Positions 59,614 through 64,000 of a stretch of 64,000 bases of DNA are shown piece by piece. A program made the translations under genes and the position numbers. The first letter of the stretch is position 1, and every line of letters begins with the position of its first letter. The notes beneath the pieces were generated by a model. That model was not told where the DNA came from and made no database searches. It saw nothing but the letters and a program-made list of their open reading frames with translations. This stretch comes from Cryptomeria japonica (Eukaryota > Streptophyta > Pinopsida > Cupressales > Cupressaceae): positions 436,948,230 through 437,012,229 of the forward strand of contig NC_081407.1 in assembly GCF_030272615.1 (NCBI RefSeq). Direction: 5' to 3'.

Positions 59614-60791
59614 TGTAAAGTGGAAAATTGAACCCTAGTGACTCTCCACCTAGGAGAGAGAAAGGAAGTCACTAGGATGATTTTCACTTGGGGGAAACTT
59701 TATATTCAAAAGAGGGACTTGAATCCACTTGATCTAAATCCAAGGAGAATAAGGATGTGAATACCAAGTGGATGGCAAGGGTTGAAGTGTGTTTTGCCCT
59801 CTTTTGTAAATAGGAAAGTTGACTTGTTGATTATGTGAAACAAAGAGAGAAAATGAGTGAAATGAGGAGCTACTGGTTTGGGATTGCGTTGTAACTTCTG
59901 ATTTGAGATCATTAGATTGATAAGAATCTATCCTGCAAATTGGAGAAAAGTCATCAGGACCGTGGTGAAAGTGTACATGGTCCTCCGAAAAATCCACGGA
60001 ACGAAAAGGGGTTTTCCACCTCTGTAAGTGGAGTCCAAATATGAAAATACAACTGTGCACCTGCATCCTACACACAAAAAAGAAGGGGAGAAAGGTTGTG
60101 GATGGGGGTTTACCTTCGTCAAACCCCAGTTGAGGAATCAACCTTGAAAGAAAGTAATTGCAAATGCTGAAATGTAACTAATGGAATTGTATACCTTGTA
60201 GATCTACAATTTGTCGATGATGATTGCTTTTCTTCTTGAATGGAATCACAAGTGTTGCATGAAATGACATGTAACATGACAAAACCCTAACACACATGCA
60301 TGCTTGCAAATGAATGTTGTAATATTGCTCCAATAGATGAATGAGGAAGACTTGAATGCTTGAATGCTTGATAATGATGATGGAAGTTGCCTACCTTGAA
60401 CTTCACCTATAGTGTATCTAATGCATGTTTTCCTCCTTTTTTTAACAAATGAGAAAACCAACTCCCTTTTATACATGCCTAGAGGATTAATTTTCATTCA
60501 CCGAAGGCCGACAAAGAGGAGTGCAAACCCCAAAGGTCAAATTATGCATAGGGGACCGGGCAGACCCATCTTAGGGCCACCCTAAGGAGTGGGGACAGGG
60601 GCGCAACACCCCTGTCCTGCCCTATTTTGGGGCTCAGACACGCTCTAAGGCAAAAACAAAGCCTAGACAAAGAGGGTTTCAAGGGTGAAAATGCAGGATA
60701 GGGGTCTTGGTTAGGAAGGAGGATGTCGTCGCCAAGGTGAGGACCTTAAATGTGGTTAAAATTGCCAGGGTTGCAATTTTATGACACTACA
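59614..60791 (-). repeat. 5' LTR of G2
   Basis: Pairs with 46076-47267. Visibly more diverged than the copia LTR pair, with substitutions and several indels. TATA motif on the minus strand (TGTATAAAAGGGA) near 60470. Confidence 0.85.
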
Positions 60792-62701
60792 GAAGCACAT
60801 CTTTCCAGTGTATCCATCATAGACGATAAGTTAAAATAAAAAAATTACCCTTCCTAGTTTGCATTTTTAAAGGTAAATCTTAATTCCACCCCAATGTAGA
60901 AATTTACTATCAACCAATCTTACCTTATTAAAATTATAACCAATTTCATGAGCAATGTATATTGTTTCCTAGAAAAAAAAATAGCTTCATCAACAAAATT
61001 CTCAAATAAATCACAATGATACAATAGACTAGAGGTCGACTTAGCGCACTAATTCGATTATTCTCATAGAAAGGATTGACCGTAACAACAGACAAATTTA
61101 CAAAGGAAAAATATTTTGGGGTCGCCTGGGCTCTTTCAAGAGAACAATCAGGCTATCTCTATAGACTAAGTCGATACAACATGAAAGTTGCAACCAGACA
61201 ATGCAAGAAAAACAAGAAATTAACAAAAGATATGCCGACCCAAATCGTGGTGAGAGGGTTTGAAGAATACGCCTCACCCAGCAGCCAATCTGGCATCAAA
61301 ATGAGGTGAGGAGAAAATGTATAGGGTGGCCCTCCTACTGTTAGGGCGATCTCTCTCTGTCACCTAATTTGGTGAAGGAAGGGCATGGTGAGAAGGTGGA
61401 TAGGAGTGGGAGCGATTTTTTAAAACTCACTACAAATCATACAACCCAAATCCTATCACCTCCTCTTCACTCCACCAAGCAGGTCAATGTGGTGGACTGA
61501 GACTGTGGATGGTAATTTAAAAAGAGAGAGAGTGATTCTAATAATTTCAATTCAAATAAACTTGCTAACCCAAATCGACCCCCCCATATGAATCGATAAC
61601 TGGAAAGATTGACTAACTTTGTATTGGCAGGAGATAAATTTGATAAGAATCAACAACACATCCAGGAAATCGACTCAGCACAAAGAGGTAATGGAGATGG
61701 GTGGTCTACAAGAATAAAGAGAGGAGGTGCTATCTATGACAACCCAATGTCTTCCTTGGCTTGAATGCTCGCATAAACTCCTCCCAATTACCTTTTTTTT
61801 CAAACAAAATGAAGCCAATTTGGTTATACCAATTCGATACTACAACCAAATGTTAATTTACTAGGAAATCTAATTTCCAATGGACATACAATTAAGTAAG
61901 CTACCCAAAAGAATTCGCAGGGAAAAGAAAAATAATACGTCCAGCCAGGTTTTGGATGTCAAATAAGATAGTCGATCCCCTATACTTATAATTTATATAG
62001 TTGAGATTAATTCTAATGCATGAATTAGAACAAACTAAATCAGGGAGTTTAACTAATTTGCATGACTCATGCATTCAAAGTTTTAACTTACCTAAAGTCT
62101 CAACTTTCAATTATTTAATTATAGTTTTAATCTTTTATTATTATTTTTTTTCTAATTAAATATTAAAACTACGCATGACAAGTTTTACATTTTAGTATTT
62201 ATTATAAATTTATCAACTATAACTTTAAATTTGATCTTTAATTTTTAATAATTTAACTTTTCAAATTATTATATTTTATTTATTTAATTTAAACCTTTTT
62301 ATCAATTTATTTATTTTAATTTTCTAAGTTTAATTTATTTTATTATTATTATTATTATTTAATTTGTATTTGCACAGGGGTCCCATTCCATGAGTCACTG
62401 CCGACAAGCTAGGAGACCCCTACTCGGTCATATGTCCACCTTCGACTGTCAACCTTGTAACCACCTCACACTCGACAAAAGAACATCAGATCATGATAAA
62501 GAAACTCATTATATAATCATTATGACATTAAATAATTAAAAGTCATGAATAACATTAAATATCAATGACATCATTAATAACATCACATTAAAATAATGTT
62601 GTTATGCACATTTATTAGCATAATAATATCAAATGTCAAGAATATCAATGTGTGGCATTATAATTAAACCTAAATTTATTTGTCTAAAATAGGTCATGAC
62701 A
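60792..62701. other. AT-rich noncoding stretch, including part of a gypsy 3' LTR at its right end
   Basis: A (TTA)n run lies at about 62340-62361. On the minus strand TGTCATGACCTATTTTAG begins at 62701 directly after the purine tract AGTGGGGAAGGA, so the right part is the 3' LTR of the gypsy element. Its other end could not be fixed. No gene seen in 60792-62000. Confidence 0.45.
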
Positions 62702-64000
62702 TCCTTCCCCACTAGGAAGAGACATCATCCCATTGTCTTTTTCCATGCATGAAATAAAAATAATAATTGAGTCTATCAAAGTAAATACGAAAAAGAACGC
62801 TCAATATCCTCAACGCTTTCCCATGTAGCTCTACTTTTGAAAATTGGTCCCACTAGAGCTTATACTACAAGATGTCTCTCTTGCGCAATTGAATAGTGTG
62901 CCTATCAATAATCTGAGTGGCCTCCACTAGCACCACCCTGGGGTCTTGTACTTGTAGCGCATGCCAATCAAAACTATGAGAAATATTGGGGTGATAGGGC
63001 TTAAGCAGTGAAACATTAAAAACACTATGAATCTGGGCAAGAGTAAGTGGTAAGGAAAGTTGGTAAGCAACTGGATTAACCACTTCTAGGATGTCAAAAG
63101 GCCCAACATATCTAGGTGCCAATTTTGAGGACTTCCCAAAAGAAATGGATCTCTTTTGAGGTCTCACCCTCAAAAAGGCCTTACCCCCTTCTGAAAACTA
63201 TTAGAAGCTCCTATTCTTATCTCCATAGCTCTTCTATCTATCAACTGCTTCTTTTAGTCTAGCTCTTATTAAGACCATCTGTTCTTCCATTTCCTTAAGT
63301 AATTCTAGACCAACTAAAACTTTGTCTTCTACTCGGTCCCAACTGACATGTGTCCTACACTTACACCCATAAAGAGCCTCAAATGGTTCCATGCCTATAG
63401 ATGAGTGATAGGATTTATTGTATGCAAACTCAACTATGGCAAGAAAATCTTCCCATTTGTATTGTTGATCCATACAATACATCCTCAATAAGTCCTCTAC
63501 TACTTGATTTACCCTCTTAGTTTGTCCATCTGTTTGAGGATGGTAGGTTGTGCTAAAGTTCAACCTTGTACCTAAAGCTACATTTAAAGTGGTCCAAAAT
63601 CACGAAGTCATCCTCACATCCCTATTATAAATTATTGTCTCAAGTACCCCATGCAATCGGAAAATTTCCTTAATAAATTTTTGTGCCAAAACTACTGATC
63701 GGTCCTTAAGATGACCAAGTATACAATGAGATAACATAGTCAATTTTTCTACTATAACCAATATCATGTCATGCTTGTGCTTGTACATAGGTAATCCCTG
63801 GATAAAATCCATATTGATCAATTTCCATTTATAATTTGGCACATGGTGTGAAAATAATAACCCTGTAGGATGCATATGCTTAGCCTTGACTTGTTGGCGT
63901 TCAAAACATTGCCTCACATAGGCTATCACATCCTTCTTAAGTCCCAGCCAAAAATATAAGTGTTTCATATCCGCAACCATCTTATTCACACCAAGGTGTC
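62702..64000 (-). mobile_element. Ty3/gypsy element, 3' end (continues past the right edge)
   Basis: Minus-strand integrase region followed by a polypurine tract (62702-62714) and the start of a 3' LTR at 62701. The 5' part lies outside the window. Confidence 0.8.
62865..63998 (-). pseudogene. Gypsy integrase, broken
   Basis: From the right edge leftwards: LYFWLGLKKDVIAYVRQC (zinc-finger part; the second Cys of the usual C-x-x-C is absent in CFERQQ), INMDFIQGLP (first Asp), YNRDVRMTS (second Asp). After an in-frame stop comes TYHPQTDGQTKRVNQ, where the catalytic Glu is replaced by Lys. After more stops comes LAPRYVGPFDILEVVNPVAYQL and HSVFNVSLLKPY, the C-terminal integrase module. Catalytically dead by sequence. 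Confidence 0.85.

Larger units (their letters stand above)
46076..60791 (-). mobile_element. G2: 14.7-kb non-autonomous LTR element (Ty3-like), with nested LINE B and copia
   Basis: LTRs at 46076-47267 and 59614-60791 in direct repeat. Flanks CAAGC (46071-46075) and GAAGC (60792-60796) are a 5-bp duplication with one change. The minus orientation is shown by TATA boxes in the LTRs, a PBS-like TTTTGGCGAACC below 59614 and a purine tract above 47267. Without the nested insertions it is about 6.8 kb. The only coding sequence is a gag-like ORF pair with two CX2HX4HX4C knuckles; no RT or integrase. Confidence 0.8.

Noticed and set aside
61076-61309. 77-codon plus-strand ORF
   Set aside because: Isolated, no domain, no splice or promoter context; a chance ORF.

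Overview
The window is plant nuclear DNA: AT-rich, gene-poor and packed with class I and class II transposon copies. The only recognisable host gene is the 5' part of a NIN-like protein (NLP) gene. The density of decayed LTR elements, LINEs and hAT genes and the very long intergenic stretches suggest a large-genome seed plant. I lean towards a gymnosperm/conifer, but this is an inference from style and not from a diagnostic marker. No tRNA, rRNA, organellar or bacterial sequence was recognised.

Layout. (1) 1-13.2 kb: one minus-strand hAT transposase gene, broken by two insertions of a single unusual family. Element L (495-7339, minus) and element R (8161-12234, plus) both begin TGTTG and end CAACA, have perfect 5-bp target duplications (GTACC and AAACC) and show no paired LTRs. 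Both carry an array of hairpin-forming repeats spaced about 166 bp apart, a first TATA box, a 5'UTR intron with an ORF start, an 18-bp palindrome made of two telo-box motifs, and a second TATA box. They look like giant solo LTRs that carry a gene. R has lost almost all of the ORF. (2) 13.2-22 kb: a 43-bp-arm palindrome, a solo LTR, a second decayed hAT, an LTR fragment and small repeats. (3) 22.3-25 kb: NLP exons 1-3 on the minus strand; no RWP-RK or PB1 coding sequence was found. (4) 26.1-31 kb: a truncated LINE (C, plus strand) between ~300-bp direct repeats, one of which holds a solo LTR (29873-30950, CTTAA duplication). (5) 31.8-39.9 kb: a near full-length LINE (A, minus) with a perfect 19-bp target duplication and three coding segments: DUF4283/zinc-knuckle ORF1, endonuclease-RT-RNase H, and a third ORF after RNase H. 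(6) 40.3-45.2 kb: a Ty3-type element, plus strand, with 5' LTR, PBS, gag and protease only. (7) 46.1-60.8 kb: a 14.7-kb LTR element (G2, minus) of the same LTR family. Into it is nested a 5'-truncated LINE (B, 17-bp duplication), and into that a Ty1/copia element (52532-58526, AATAA duplication, two 884-bp LTRs). (8) 62.7-64 kb: the 3' end of a Ty3/gypsy element that leaves the window.

How it fits together: this is a nested-insertion stratigraphy, each layer fixed by its own target duplication. The hAT gene is older than L and R, and G2 is older than LINE B, which is older than copia. All transposon reading frames carry stops or frameshifts, so nothing here looks currently autonomous. The points most worth following are the hairpin-array, gene-bearing LTR-like family, the third ORF shared by three LINE copies, and the NLP gene whose DNA-binding end is not visible.
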